A stretch of 20,666 bases of DNA. Source: an uncultured Porphyromonas sp. GTDB taxonomy: Bacteria > Bacteroidota > Bacteroidia > Bacteroidales > Porphyromonadaceae. The first letter of the stretch is position 1. Every line of letters starts with the position of its first letter. Of the stretch, positions 7,199 to 15,168 are shown piece by piece. The stretch is from the NCBI GenBank assembly GCA_900546675.1, contig URDQ01000032.1, positions 1 through 20,666 of the forward strand, given 5' to 3'. The translations under genes were made by a program, and so were the position numbers. The notes under the pieces are model-generated. The model was not told the DNA's origin, did no database searches, and saw only the letters and a program-made list of their open reading frames with translations.

Positions 7199-8617
7199 AT
7201 GAGTTACAATAAGCAATCGCACGATGCCTGTGACTTCATCAATCATGATGAAATCATCGACACCCTCCGCTATGCGGAGCAACACAAAGATGATGAGAAG
7301 GTGATATCCGATATCCTACGCAAGGCTGCGGAGATGCGAGGACTAGATCACCGAGAGGCTGCCGTACTCCTCCTCGCTGAGGATCCAGCAACACGACAAC
7401 GAGTGGCACAACTGGCTGAGCAGATCAAGCTACGCTTCTATGGTAAGCGCATCGTACTCTTTGCTCCGCTCTACCTCTCTAACTATTGTATCAATGGTTG
7501 CGTCTACTGTCCTTACCACGCTAAGAACCGCACCATTCCTCGCCACAAGCTGACCCAGGAGCAGATACGACAAGAGGTCATTGCCCTGCAAGATATGGGA
7601 CACAAGCGTCTCGCCCTCGAGGCGGGCGAAGATCCTCGCAACAATCCGATCGAGTATATCCTCGAGTCGATCCAGACGATCTACTCCATACACCATAAGA
7701 ATGGGGCTATCCGTCGTGTCAATGTCAATATCGCCGCAACAACCGTCGAGGAGTATCGTATGCTTCACGAGGCAGGCATCGGCACCTACATCCTCTTCCA
7801 GGAGACTTACCACAAAGAGCACTACGAGGAGCTACACCCGAGAGGTCCTAAGAGTGACTACGCCTATCATACCGAGTCGATGGATAGAGCGATGCAGGGG
7901 GGCATTGACGATGTAGGTCTGGGAGTACTCTTTGGCTTGAGTACTTATCGCTATGACTTCGTCGGACTGATGATGCATGCGGAGCATTTGGAGGCAACCT
8001 TTGGCGTAGGTCCTCACACGATCAGCGTACCGCGCATCTGCCCAGCCGACGACATCTCGCTCGACTCCTTCCCCGAGGCAATCCCTGACGACACCTTCCT
8101 CCATATCATCGCAGTGGCCCGACTGGCGGTACCCTACACAGGCATCATCGTCTCGACCCGTGAGCGTGAGGCGGTACGACAGCGAGCACTCCACGTAGGC
8201 GTGTCACAAATCAGCGGAGGCTCCCGCACCTCCGTGGGAGGCTATGCGCAGACAACAGAGGCAGCCCACTCAGAGCAGTTTGAGGTGAGCGATCCACGCA
8301 CACTCGACGAGGTGGTCTACTGGCTCCTCCAGCAAGGACACATACCGAGCTTCTGCACCGCTTGCTATCGCGAGGGACGCACTGGCGACCGCTTTATGTC
8401 GCTCTGCAAGAGTGGTCAGATCTCCAACTGCTGCGGGCCCAACGCGCTTCTGACACTGCAGGAGTACCTCGAGGATTATGCTTCACCTGCGACCCGTGAG
8501 CTGGGACTAGAGATGATTTCGCAGCAACTCCCCACGATCCCCAACGAGCGAGTCCGAGCCATTGCTCAGCAGCGTCTCCAGCAGATCAAGGCAGGAGAGC
8601 GTGACTTCCGCTTTTAA
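7199..8617 (+). CDS. hydG: [FeFe] hydrogenase maturase HydG (tyrosine lyase)
   Basis: HydG is a radical SAM enzyme that splits tyrosine to p-cresol and dehydroglycine. From the latter it releases CO and cyanide, building the Fe(CO)2(CN) unit used for the H-cluster. The protein is 472 residues. CINGCVYC (C97, C101, C104) binds the SAM cluster. The C-terminal CTACYREGRTGDRFMSLC (C386, C389, C403) binds the auxiliary cluster that carries the extra iron. That C-terminal motif separates HydG from the related thiamine enzyme ThiH. Motifs EAGEDP, LFQETYH and GVGPHTISVPR are also seen. It sits 12 bp after hydE and 12 bp before hydF, so translation is probably coupled. Confidence 0.95.
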   Translation: MSYNKQSHDACDFINHDEIIDTLRYAEQHKDDEKVISDILRKAAEMRGLDHREAAVLLLAEDPATRQRVAQLAEQIKLRFYGKRIVLFAPLYLSNYCINGCVYCPYHAKNRTIPRHKLTQEQIRQEVIALQDMGHKRLALEAGEDPRNNPIEYILESIQTIYSIHHKNGAIRRVNVNIAATTVEEYRMLHEAGIGTYILFQETYHKEHYEELHPRGPKSDYAYHTESMDRAMQGGIDDVGLGVLFGLSTYRYDFVGLMMHAEHLEATFGVGPHTISVPRICPADDISLDSFPEAIPDDTFLHIIAVARLAVPYTGIIVSTREREAVRQRALHVGVSQISGGSRTSVGGYAQTTEAAHSEQFEVSDPRTLDEVVYWLLQQGHIPSFCTACYREGRTGDRFMSLCKSGQISNCCGPNALLTLQEYLEDYASPATRELGLEMISQQLPTIPNERVRAIAQQRLQQIKAGERDFRF

Positions 8618-8629
8618 TGTACAAAGGGT

Positions 8630-9829
8630 ATGGCACCAAGTGCAAAAGGCACCAGCGAACGTAAGCGACTACTCCTCGTAGGGCAGGTCAATAGTGGCAA
8701 GTCTACGCTCTTCAACCGCTTGCTACGACAAGAGCGGTCGCTCGTGTCTGACCAAGCTGGCACCACGACCGACAGCGTGGAGAAGCTCTTCGAGCTGCCC
8801 AGCGTAGGGCCCGTCCTATTGGTCGACACCCCAGGACTAGACGACGACACCACCCTCGGAGCCGAGCGGCAGCGGGTCACGCAGCAAGCACTGCGATCAG
8901 CTGACTTAGTCCTCTACCTACTCAGTCGTGAGGAGTCTCTCGACACGCCCACCATAGTAGCTTTGCGAAAGGCTAATGTGCCGACACTCCCGATCATCGC
9001 TCGCGCCGATCTGCCTGAGCAAAGCTCTTGGCTAGAGCGACAAGAGGAGATCTCTCAATGCTTCGGGCAAACTCCGCTTACGCTTCGTCAGGACGATGAC
9101 GCAAGCCTCGACACCTTACTCGAGACGATCAAGCGGACGCTACGCAACGGATCCGAGCCAGCACCTTCGCTCCTAGGTAATCTCTGCGAAGCGGGCGACC
9201 TCGTACTCCTCGTGATGCCACAAGACAGCTCAGCCCCCGCAGGACGACTCATCTTACCACAGGTGCAGACCATTCGTGCGCTACTAGATAGAGGTTGCCA
9301 AGCGCTATGCGTCACGCCAGAGCAGCTTCCAGCAGCCCTAGCACAGCTGGCAGCTCCGCCACAGCTCATCATCACCGACTCGCAAGTCTTTGCCATAGTC
9401 GAGCCACTAGTCCCCGAGGGTTGTCAGCTCACCTCTTTCTCTATCCTCATGAGTGCTCAGCGTGGAGACCTCGAGCGACTGGTCGCAGGCGCTAATGCCA
9501 TTGGTCAGCTCACACCCTCCAGTCGTCTGCTCATAGCAGAGGCTTGCACCCACGCTCCTGAGGGCGAGGACATTGGCACGGTCAAGCTGCCCCGTCTCCT
9601 ACGTAAGCGCATCGGCGAGACGCTCTCCATCGAACATGTGTCTGGGCGAGACTTTCCTGAGGATCTCATGCCCTACGACCTCGTCATCCACTGCGGCGCC
9701 TGTATGTTCAACCGACGTATGCTCGTTTCCCGCCAAGACCTCGCCACGGCTCAGCAGGTGCCCATGACCAACTACGGACTAGCGATAGCCTACCTGACGG
9801 GTATCCTCGACAAAGTGGCCCTCCCGTAG
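8630..9829 (+). CDS. hydF: [FeFe] hydrogenase maturation GTPase HydF
   Basis: HydF is the scaffold that receives the 2Fe unit and passes it to the hydrogenase. The protein is 399 residues. The N-terminal GTPase domain shows the P-loop GQVNSGKST (18-26), switch I GTTTD (44-48) and DTPG (66-69). The middle is the dimerisation domain. The C-terminal domain carries the [4Fe-4S] site as C306xH308 ... H354C355GAC358, the CxH...HCxxC pattern of HydF. The usual NKxD base-recognition motif appears as ARAD (124-127), so the Asn and Lys that read guanine are missing. It is the last gene of the hydrogenase operon; no strong terminator is visible after it. Confidence 0.94.
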   Translation: MAPSAKGTSERKRLLLVGQVNSGKSTLFNRLLRQERSLVSDQAGTTTDSVEKLFELPSVGPVLLVDTPGLDDDTTLGAERQRVTQQALRSADLVLYLLSREESLDTPTIVALRKANVPTLPIIARADLPEQSSWLERQEEISQCFGQTPLTLRQDDDASLDTLLETIKRTLRNGSEPAPSLLGNLCEAGDLVLLVMPQDSSAPAGRLILPQVQTIRALLDRGCQALCVTPEQLPAALAQLAAPPQLIITDSQVFAIVEPLVPEGCQLTSFSILMSAQRGDLERLVAGANAIGQLTPSSRLLIAEACTHAPEGEDIGTVKLPRLLRKRIGETLSIEHVSGRDFPEDLMPYDLVIHCGACMFNRRMLVSRQDLATAQQVPMTNYGLAIAYLTGILDKVALP

Positions 9830-9883
9830 GATAGCTGAATCTACGTCAGCCCTGAATATATCCCATGTCTCAATGTAATTTTG

Positions 9884-9891
9884 TACCTTTG
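9884..9891 (+). promoter_or_regulatory. Bacteroidetes -7 box (TACCTTTG)
   Basis: TACCTTTG fits TAnnTTTG and lies 65 bp before the ATG at 9957. It suggests that the lipoprotein gene is transcribed on its own and not from the hydrogenase promoter. No -33 element is recognised. Confidence 0.5.
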
Positions 9892-9956
9892 ACACAAAGC
9901 GGGTTCATAGTATGATTCCCGATATCATCTAGTAGTCAAATTAGCAATACAGGATT

Positions 9957-10595
9957 ATGAAAGCAAAAGTCCAATTCTTGATAATGGGCATTATCTCCAT
10001 TGTCATGCTGATAAGCTGCCAGTCAAAAGAAGAAAAGGCAGCGGAGCTCATTAAAAATGAATTGTCCAAAACCTTGTATGATTTTGAGAGCTATCAGCCA
10101 ATAGAAACAACTGTGACTGAGGCAAAGATGACGATGTTCAATGACTCTGTATGTTGGAAGAAAGCTGCAGCATTGGTTTACGGAATGAAAGAAGTAAACG
10201 AGTATTTCAGAAAATTCGACGAGGCAGAGGCGTATATGAATATTTGGGGAAGACCCTCATCTTATTCTTCATCGTATTCAGATAGTCAATACTATAAGTA
10301 CAAGGAAGAATGCAGAGAAAATCTTGAAAAGGCTACCAACGCCCTCGAGGTTTGCAAGAGTATTGCAGATCAACTAAAAGAACAGATTGCTAAACTTGAT
10401 ACAGCAAAGGTCATAGGATGGGAAGCGACACATAGATTTAGATGCAGAACGAGTGGCGGTAACTCCACTATAGGAAACTATCGTTATGTGTTAGACAAAG
10501 ATTTCAAAACGATTATCTTACAAGAAGATATAGATGAAGAACCCGATATTCGTGCTGCCCTAAAATCCGTGGTAAATGGCGATTTTGACGATTAA
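9957..10595 (+). CDS. Orphan lipoprotein of unknown function
   Basis: I do not recognise the family. The protein is 212 residues with a type II signal peptide and a lipobox MLIS-C21, so it is lipidated and membrane-attached. The mature part is polar and probably largely helical. Charged segments such as KEEKAAELIKNELSK (24-38) and ENLEKATNALEVCKSIADQL suggest coiled coil, and a serine/tyrosine-rich stretch (about 98-112, PSSYSSSYSDSQYY) lies in the middle. Base composition is clearly more AT-rich than the hydrogenase operon before it and the glycosyltransferase after it. Together with the transposase remnant just downstream, this suggests the gene was acquired by transfer. Function unknown. 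Confidence 0.75.
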   Translation: MKAKVQFLIMGIISIVMLISCQSKEEKAAELIKNELSKTLYDFESYQPIETTVTEAKMTMFNDSVCWKKAAALVYGMKEVNEYFRKFDEAEAYMNIWGRPSSYSSSYSDSQYYKYKEECRENLEKATNALEVCKSIADQLKEQIAKLDTAKVIGWEATHRFRCRTSGGNSTIGNYRYVLDKDFKTIILQEDIDEEPDIRAALKSVVNGDFDD

Positions 10596-10637
10596 CAATT
10601 TAATCCTCAACGCACTATAATCGACAATTTAAAAGCC

Positions 10638-10663
10638 CATGTAGAAACGAGCTATACTACATG
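10638..10663. other. Inverted repeat, 7-bp arms
   Basis: CATGTAG (10638-10644) pairs perfectly with CTACATG (10657-10663) over a 12-nt loop. It lies between the lipoprotein stop and the transposase remnant. No T-run follows, so I do not call it a terminator; it might be part of an insertion-sequence end or a weak mRNA 3' structure. Confidence 0.35.
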
Positions 10664-10673
10664 CGGAATATGT

Positions 10674-10826
10674 TTCAGGGAGGACTACTCTACCAAGAGA
10701 GCTAGCGACGTAGCTCAGGACATGCACGTCATAAACAAGATAGGCTTAACTATCATTCAACGTCTTAAAGACAAGCTTAAAGCACCTCAACGCTTCGTCT
10801 TAGGGAATAGAATTATGATGTGTTAG
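10674..10826 (+). pseudogene. 3' remnant of an ISAs1/IS4-like transposase
   Basis: Translated from 10674 to a TAG at 10824-10826, the frame reads FREDYSTKRASDVAQDMHV, then INKIGLTIIQRLKDKLKAP and a short tail, about 50 residues. FREDxSxxR followed by an alanine-containing helix and IxxIxLxxxxxLK is the C-terminal signature of ISAs1-type DDE transposases, downstream of their catalytic Glu. No ATG, catalytic region or N-terminal part precedes it: the upstream codons do not resemble the family. It is therefore a dead fragment left by an insertion sequence, not a functional gene. The family call rests on recalled motif similarity. Confidence 0.6.
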
Positions 10827-10862
10827 CCCAGTTGTGGCGGTCGCTCGTAGGTAGCAAATTAG

Positions 10863-10870
10863 TATCTTTG
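10863..10870 (+). promoter_or_regulatory. Bacteroidetes -7 box (TATCTTTG)
   Basis: TATCTTTG fits TAnnTTTG and lies 25 bp before the glycosyltransferase ATG, giving a very short leader. It would drive the glycosyltransferase-nitroreductase-apbE run. The 300-bp gap before the gene otherwise holds only the transposase remnant and one hairpin. Confidence 0.6.
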
Positions 10871-10895
10871 TGCAGTAGTACTAGAAGTAGACCTC

Positions 10896-11888
10896 ATGAC
10901 TGATCACAACTCTCTCGCACCTATCGCCACGGCGTGTCCCGACATCTCGGTGGTTATCCCCTTGCTCAACGAGGCTGAGAGCCTTCCTGAGCTATACGAG
11001 CGTATCGTAGCTCACACCGCTGAGGTGGGACTGAGCTACGAAATTATTTTCGTCGACGATGGCAGTAGCGATGGCTCGTGGCAAGTGATCGAGCAATTGG
11101 CCGCCAAGGATGAAGCGGTGCATGCGATCAAGTTTCGTCGCAATTACGGTAAGTCGCCAGCGTTGCAATGTGGCTTCGCTAAGGCTCAGGGACGGGTGGT
11201 CTTCACGATGGATGCTGACCTGCAAGACGCTCCCGAGGAGATCGAAGGGATGTATAATATGATCGTCCATGAGGGATACGACCTCGTGAGCGGGTGGAAG
11301 AAGAAGCGCTACGATCCGCTCTCCAAGACAATCCCCACGAAGCTCTTTAACGCCACAGCTAGGCGGGTCTCAGGGATTAAGAACCTACACGACTTCAACT
11401 GCGGACTCAAGGCATACCGAGCAGAGGTGGTGCATAGCATTGAACTCTACAACGATATGCACCGCTACATCCCATACTTGGCAAAGAACGCAGGCTTCGC
11501 CAAGATTGGCGAGCAGGTGGTACACCACGCTCCTCGTAAGTATGGGCACTCGAAGTTTGGGCTAGACCGCTTCTTCAACGGATACCTCGACCTCCTGACG
11601 CTCTGGTTCACCCATCGTTTCGGACGCAAGCCGATGCACTTCTTCGGCTTCTGGGGGTCGCTCATGTTTCTCATAGGCTTCATTGCGCTCATCGTGGTCC
11701 TCTCGATCAAGCTCTCCGCACTCAGGAGTGGCACCCCCGCACCGCTCGTGACGGATCGGGTCTACTTCTACATCTCTCTCTCAGCGATGATCATCGGCGT
11801 GCAGCTCTTCTGTGCAGGCTTCATCGGAGAGATGATCTCGCGCCGCGACCCCAATCGTGACAACTATAATATAGCAGCAGAACTATGA
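10896..11888 (+). CDS. Membrane-bound family 2 glycosyltransferase (GtrB/DPM1-like)
   Basis: The protein is 330 residues and probably transfers a sugar from a nucleotide donor to undecaprenyl phosphate at the inner face of the inner membrane. The GT-A domain (about 18-240) shows VVIPLLNEAESL, VDDGSSDGS (53-61) and the metal-binding DADLQD (106-111), followed by the GtrB/ArnC-type FNCGLKAYR and RYIPYLA segments. Two hydrophobic helices near 250-275 and 290-312 anchor the C-terminus, as in GtrB-like enzymes. The sugar cannot be told from the sequence. The stop overlaps the nitroreductase start by 4 bp (ATGA), so the two are translationally coupled, though no functional link is obvious. Confidence 0.88.
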   Translation: MTDHNSLAPIATACPDISVVIPLLNEAESLPELYERIVAHTAEVGLSYEIIFVDDGSSDGSWQVIEQLAAKDEAVHAIKFRRNYGKSPALQCGFAKAQGRVVFTMDADLQDAPEEIEGMYNMIVHEGYDLVSGWKKKRYDPLSKTIPTKLFNATARRVSGIKNLHDFNCGLKAYRAEVVHSIELYNDMHRYIPYLAKNAGFAKIGEQVVHHAPRKYGHSKFGLDRFFNGYLDLLTLWFTHRFGRKPMHFFGFWGSLMFLIGFIALIVVLSIKLSALRSGTPAPLVTDRVYFYISLSAMIIGVQLFCAGFIGEMISRRDPNRDNYNIAAEL

Positions 11889-12406
11889 CTAAGACTTTAG
11901 ACCAAATCATATCAACAAGGCGCACGGTACGCCATTTTGACGCAACAAAGCCGATGACTCGTGCTGAGCTTATGCGGATCTTGGAGGCTGGGCGGCTAGC
12001 CCCCTCAGCAAAGAACTTCCAGCCCCTACGATTTGTCGTAGTACTCTCCGAGGAGGAGCGCACGAAGCTCCACGCAGTCAGTCAGCAGCCTTGGTTTTAT
12101 CACGCTCCGAGCTATATTGTCATCATCGGTGACCACAACAAGGCGTGGCAGCGTCCCCATTGCGACCTCACCTATGTAGATACTTCGATAGCGCTGACGC
12201 ATATGCTCCTCAAGGCGGAGGATATGGGCCTAGGCGCTACGACCGTAGCAGCCTTCGACCAGGAGATATGCCGTGAACTGCTCCAGATACCTGAGCATGA
12301 GGAGCCAATCCTCATCTTAGCGGTGGGGCATCCTGATCCTGCTTTTGCTGGCAAAGAGGGCAATCCTCGTCGCAAGTCGATGGAGGAGTTGGTCACCTTC
12401 ATCTAA
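11885..12406 (+). CDS. Nitroreductase-family FMN oxidoreductase
   Basis: This 173-residue protein has the fold of small FMN-dependent NAD(P)H oxidoreductases. RRTVRHF (12-18) and APSAKNFQP (39-47) bind the FMN phosphate and ring region, and GLGATTVAAF (about 115-124) is the second FMN segment. Substrates could be nitro compounds, quinones or a flavin metabolite; the sequence does not decide. It overlaps the upstream glycosyltransferase by 4 bp and ends 15 bp before apbE, so it belongs to the same transcript. Confidence 0.88.
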   Translation: MTKTLDQIISTRRTVRHFDATKPMTRAELMRILEAGRLAPSAKNFQPLRFVVVLSEEERTKLHAVSQQPWFYHAPSYIVIIGDHNKAWQRPHCDLTYVDTSIALTHMLLKAEDMGLGATTVAAFDQEICRELLQIPEHEEPILILAVGHPDPAFAGKEGNPRRKSMEELVTFI

Positions 12407-12421
12407 GCTCGTCGCATCACT

Positions 12422-13423
12422 ATGCGTCGCACTATCACCTTACTACTGCTCTCGCTCATCCTCCTGAGTGGATGCCACGAGGAGGCGCCTTATCGAAGTG
12501 CCGAGGGACTCATCTTCGGCACGCTCTATCGGGTTACCTATCAGGCTGACGAGGACTTGTCTGATCAGATCGATGAGGCACTACAAGAGGTCAACCAAGT
12601 GGCGAACCCCTTTGACTCGACCTCTATGATCTATGCGGTCAATAACAACTTGTCGATGACGGTGGATAGCACCTTCTACGCTATCTACAGCGTAGCTCGG
12701 AGTGTCTACGAGCAGTCGGGCGGAGCCTACGATGTGACCATTGCTCCGCTGGTCAATGCGTGGGGCTTTGGCTTCGAGGCGGGCTATCCGCTCACGCAGC
12801 CACAGGTGGATAGTTTGCTGGAGCTAGTCGGTATGGACAAAGTCTCCTGCACACCTACTGAGCTGACCAAGGCGAGCCCCTCTATGGAGCTAGACTTCGC
12901 CTCCGTTGCCAAGGGCTATGCTTCTGACTTGGTAGGCGACAAGCTACGCAGGGCGGGTGTGACCAACTACCTCGTGGAGATAGGTGGTGAGATAGCTTAC
13001 TCGGGGCGCAACCCTCGGGGCGCTGCGTGGCGCGTAGGCATCTCTAAGCCAGAGCTAGACTCGCTAGGACTGAATCAAGAGCTACAGGAAATCATCGACT
13101 TGCCAGGTGAGCGAGGAGGGCTAGCTACCTCGGGCAACTACCGCAACTACAAGGTCGCAACGGACGGAAGGATCTACGGACACACCATCTCCGCTCTGAA
13201 CGGCTACCCTGCGGAGACCGACATACTGAGTGCCTCGGTGATCGCCCCTACCTGCGCTGAGGCTGATGCCTTGGCGACAGCCTTTATGGCTCTCGGATAT
13301 GAGGCATCTCAGGCGATGCGTACTCAACTTTCGTCCGGCGTCTCCTACCTGCTCTTCGTCTCGACAGGCGATTCACTAGCTTTGACCCCAATCTCTAGTC
13401 CATCCTTTCCTCGATCGCACTGA
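12422..13423 (+). CDS. apbE: FAD:protein FMN transferase, lipoprotein
   Basis: ApbE attaches FMN by a phosphoester bond to a Thr or Ser of exported flavoproteins such as the NqrC or RnfG subunits of redox pumps. The protein is 333 residues with a lipobox LLSG-C18, so it sits at the membrane facing the periplasm. Family marks in order are GTLYRVTY, YDVTIAPLVNAWGFG (103-117), LDFASVAKGYASD (157-169), EIGGEIAYSGRNP, WRVGISKP, the SGNYRNYK segment, H254TI, and the ADALATAFMALG metal-site region near the C-terminus. No target flavoprotein gene lies in the window. It is third in the run after the glycosyltransferase and nitroreductase; all three may share the promoter at 10863. Confidence 0.92.
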   Translation: MRRTITLLLLSLILLSGCHEEAPYRSAEGLIFGTLYRVTYQADEDLSDQIDEALQEVNQVANPFDSTSMIYAVNNNLSMTVDSTFYAIYSVARSVYEQSGGAYDVTIAPLVNAWGFGFEAGYPLTQPQVDSLLELVGMDKVSCTPTELTKASPSMELDFASVAKGYASDLVGDKLRRAGVTNYLVEIGGEIAYSGRNPRGAAWRVGISKPELDSLGLNQELQEIIDLPGERGGLATSGNYRNYKVATDGRIYGHTISALNGYPAETDILSASVIAPTCAEADALATAFMALGYEASQAMRTQLSSGVSYLLFVSTGDSLALTPISSPSFPRSH

Positions 13424-13461
13424 CGCTGGCTGGCTTCCTAACGATATCGGGCGGACTTTCT

Positions 13462-13469
13462 TATCTTTG
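13462..13469 (+). promoter_or_regulatory. Bacteroidetes -7 box (TATCTTTG)
   Basis: TATCTTTG fits TAnnTTTG, 19 bp before the ATG at 13489. No -33 TTTG is seen. It starts a new unit containing the Wzz/Wzc-like gene and probably nadD. Confidence 0.6.
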
Positions 13470-13488
13470 CACCATATAGCCATACATT

Positions 13489-15129
13489 ATGACCCAATCA
13501 TCGCTCCCCAATAGAGCTGTCCACAACGAGCCTATACGCTCTGACGAAGGCTCAAGGCCGACCTTCTCGCAGATTTTCAGTCTGATCCTCAAGCAGTGGT
13601 ACTGGTTCGTGCTCTCTTTCGTACTCTTCGTCGTACTCGGCAAGATCGTTGCTGACCATCGTCCTCTAGGGCGCCAGACGTACTACATGCAGCTCTCCTC
13701 ACGAGAGCCTCACGAGCTGACAAACCCGATGATGACTCTGAGCGACTCAGCGTTCAAGACCTCACCCTGGACTCCTGAGTACATCGCTACACTGCTCAAT
13801 ACGACGACAGCGGTCGTAGAGGCGGGCAAGCGTATCAACTTTCAGGTAGACTACTCTGTCAAGACTCCCTGGGGAGTGCGTGACTACTACAATCAGACGC
13901 CTATCATCGTACACTTTGACGATCTGCTCCCGACAGACAAGGTGCATTGTGTCGCTAAGCTTGATGACCCTGTCCACCCGAAGCAGGTTATGCTGAGCGG
14001 ATTCTTGGGGACTGCGCAGGGGGTCTCTATTAACGAGCCATACGATGTGGTCATCCCTGTAGGCTCTACTCAAGAGACTCCTGTGGGACGTGTCACCATA
14101 ACCTTGGACAATCCCAAGCAGCACTTCCCCTATCACATCGATCAGAAGCATAAGAAGATAGCACTCTCCTACTCTACGCTCCAGGACATACGATCCGTCT
14201 ATGAGACAGAGATGCAAGTGTCGATGAAAAAGGCGGATCTACCGCTCTCCTCAGTCATGCGTGTCGAGATGCTCTCCGATCGCTCCGAGCGTCGCTGTCT
14301 AGATCTCCTCTACCAGATGTACCTCGTCACAGATAGCTTAGGATGGGTCGAGCAGCTGAGTGATGAAGGTGTGACTGACTCGCTAGGACAATTCGCAGGA
14401 ACTGTACCCCCCGCAGGGCTTTCGCCGTTTAGGCTTATCGATGAGCCTCGCATAACTAAAGATCTAGAGTCAGACCTATTCATCATCGTTGGTCTAGGAC
14501 TCTTGGGTCTACTCCTGCCACTACTCATTATGTACATCTACTGGGCTATACGAGGTGTCATCTACTATCTCTCCGAGTTACCCAGCCTCCTACGTCGTCG
14601 TCTCACACTAGACCTACAGCGAGATCGTAAGGGCAAGCAGACCTTCTACCCCAATCTCGAGGAGCTATGCACCCTCCTCACGCCTCCGCAAGGAGAGCCA
14701 CGCACCATACAGCTCGCTACACCCAATAGGACGAACTATCACGACCAACTCATATCGGAGCTGCAGAAAGCCCTACAGCAGAGAGGCGTATCTTGCGCTG
14801 TGTGGTACTTAGACTTAGCAGAGCAGCAGGCCGTTAGCGAGACGCCTAGTGCCGTCTACCACACGACGCTCACACCTGGTCTAGTAAGCTCTAGCGCCTT
14901 CCAGCAGCAACTACAGCAGCTACAGACACAGCATCAGCTCACGATCATCGCTCCTCCAGCACTCACGGAGGATCCGACCGCTTATCTCCTCTCTAGTAGC
15001 GTAGAGCGTAGCCTTTACTGCATCTATCGTGGTAGCACGAGAGTCAGAGCGATCAAGCGTGTCGTCCATCAGCTGCAGATCAGACAGCAGCTAGACCACT
15101 CCCGCATAGAGACCCTTTGGATTGAGTAG
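13489..15129 (+). CDS. Wzz/Wzc-like polysaccharide chain-length determinant-type membrane protein
   Basis: The protein is 546 residues. It has a cytoplasmic N-terminus, a transmembrane helix at about 38-54 (WYWFVLSFVLFVVLG), a long periplasmic region to about 328, a second helix at about 330-350 (FIIVGLGLLGLLLPLLIMYIYW), and a cytoplasmic C-terminal domain of about 195 residues. This is the topology of polysaccharide co-polymerases (Wzz) fused to a BY-kinase-like domain (Wzc). The C-terminal domain resembles the Rossmann-type arrangement (NRTNYHDQLISELQKALQQRG ... VWYLDL) but I see no Walker A GxxxxGKS/T and no terminal tyrosine cluster, so kinase activity is unlikely. The likely role is control of O-antigen or capsule chain length, by analogy with Wzz proteins of Porphyromonas. 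That assignment is inferred from topology; no polysaccharide polymerase is adjacent. Confidence 0.6.
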   Translation: MTQSSLPNRAVHNEPIRSDEGSRPTFSQIFSLILKQWYWFVLSFVLFVVLGKIVADHRPLGRQTYYMQLSSREPHELTNPMMTLSDSAFKTSPWTPEYIATLLNTTTAVVEAGKRINFQVDYSVKTPWGVRDYYNQTPIIVHFDDLLPTDKVHCVAKLDDPVHPKQVMLSGFLGTAQGVSINEPYDVVIPVGSTQETPVGRVTITLDNPKQHFPYHIDQKHKKIALSYSTLQDIRSVYETEMQVSMKKADLPLSSVMRVEMLSDRSERRCLDLLYQMYLVTDSLGWVEQLSDEGVTDSLGQFAGTVPPAGLSPFRLIDEPRITKDLESDLFIIVGLGLLGLLLPLLIMYIYWAIRGVIYYLSELPSLLRRRLTLDLQRDRKGKQTFYPNLEELCTLLTPPQGEPRTIQLATPNRTNYHDQLISELQKALQQRGVSCAVWYLDLAEQQAVSETPSAVYHTTLTPGLVSSSAFQQQLQQLQTQHQLTIIAPPALTEDPTAYLLSSSVERSLYCIYRGSTRVRAIKRVVHQLQIRQQLDHSRIETLWIE

Positions 15130-15156
15130 CCAAGGGGTCGCTCCCCCCACCTTTTT
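15111..15156 (+). other. Hairpin spanning the stop codon, with downstream T-run
   Basis: GACCCTTTGG (15111-15120) pairs with CCAAGGGGTC (15130-15139) over 9 nt, with one G-U pair. The stem includes the last codons of the Wzz/Wzc-like gene. A TTTTT run follows at 15152-15156, about 12 nt after the stem, too far for a standard intrinsic terminator. It may be an attenuator or mRNA stabiliser before nadD. Confidence 0.35.
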
Positions 15157-15168
15157 ATCGATCAGACT

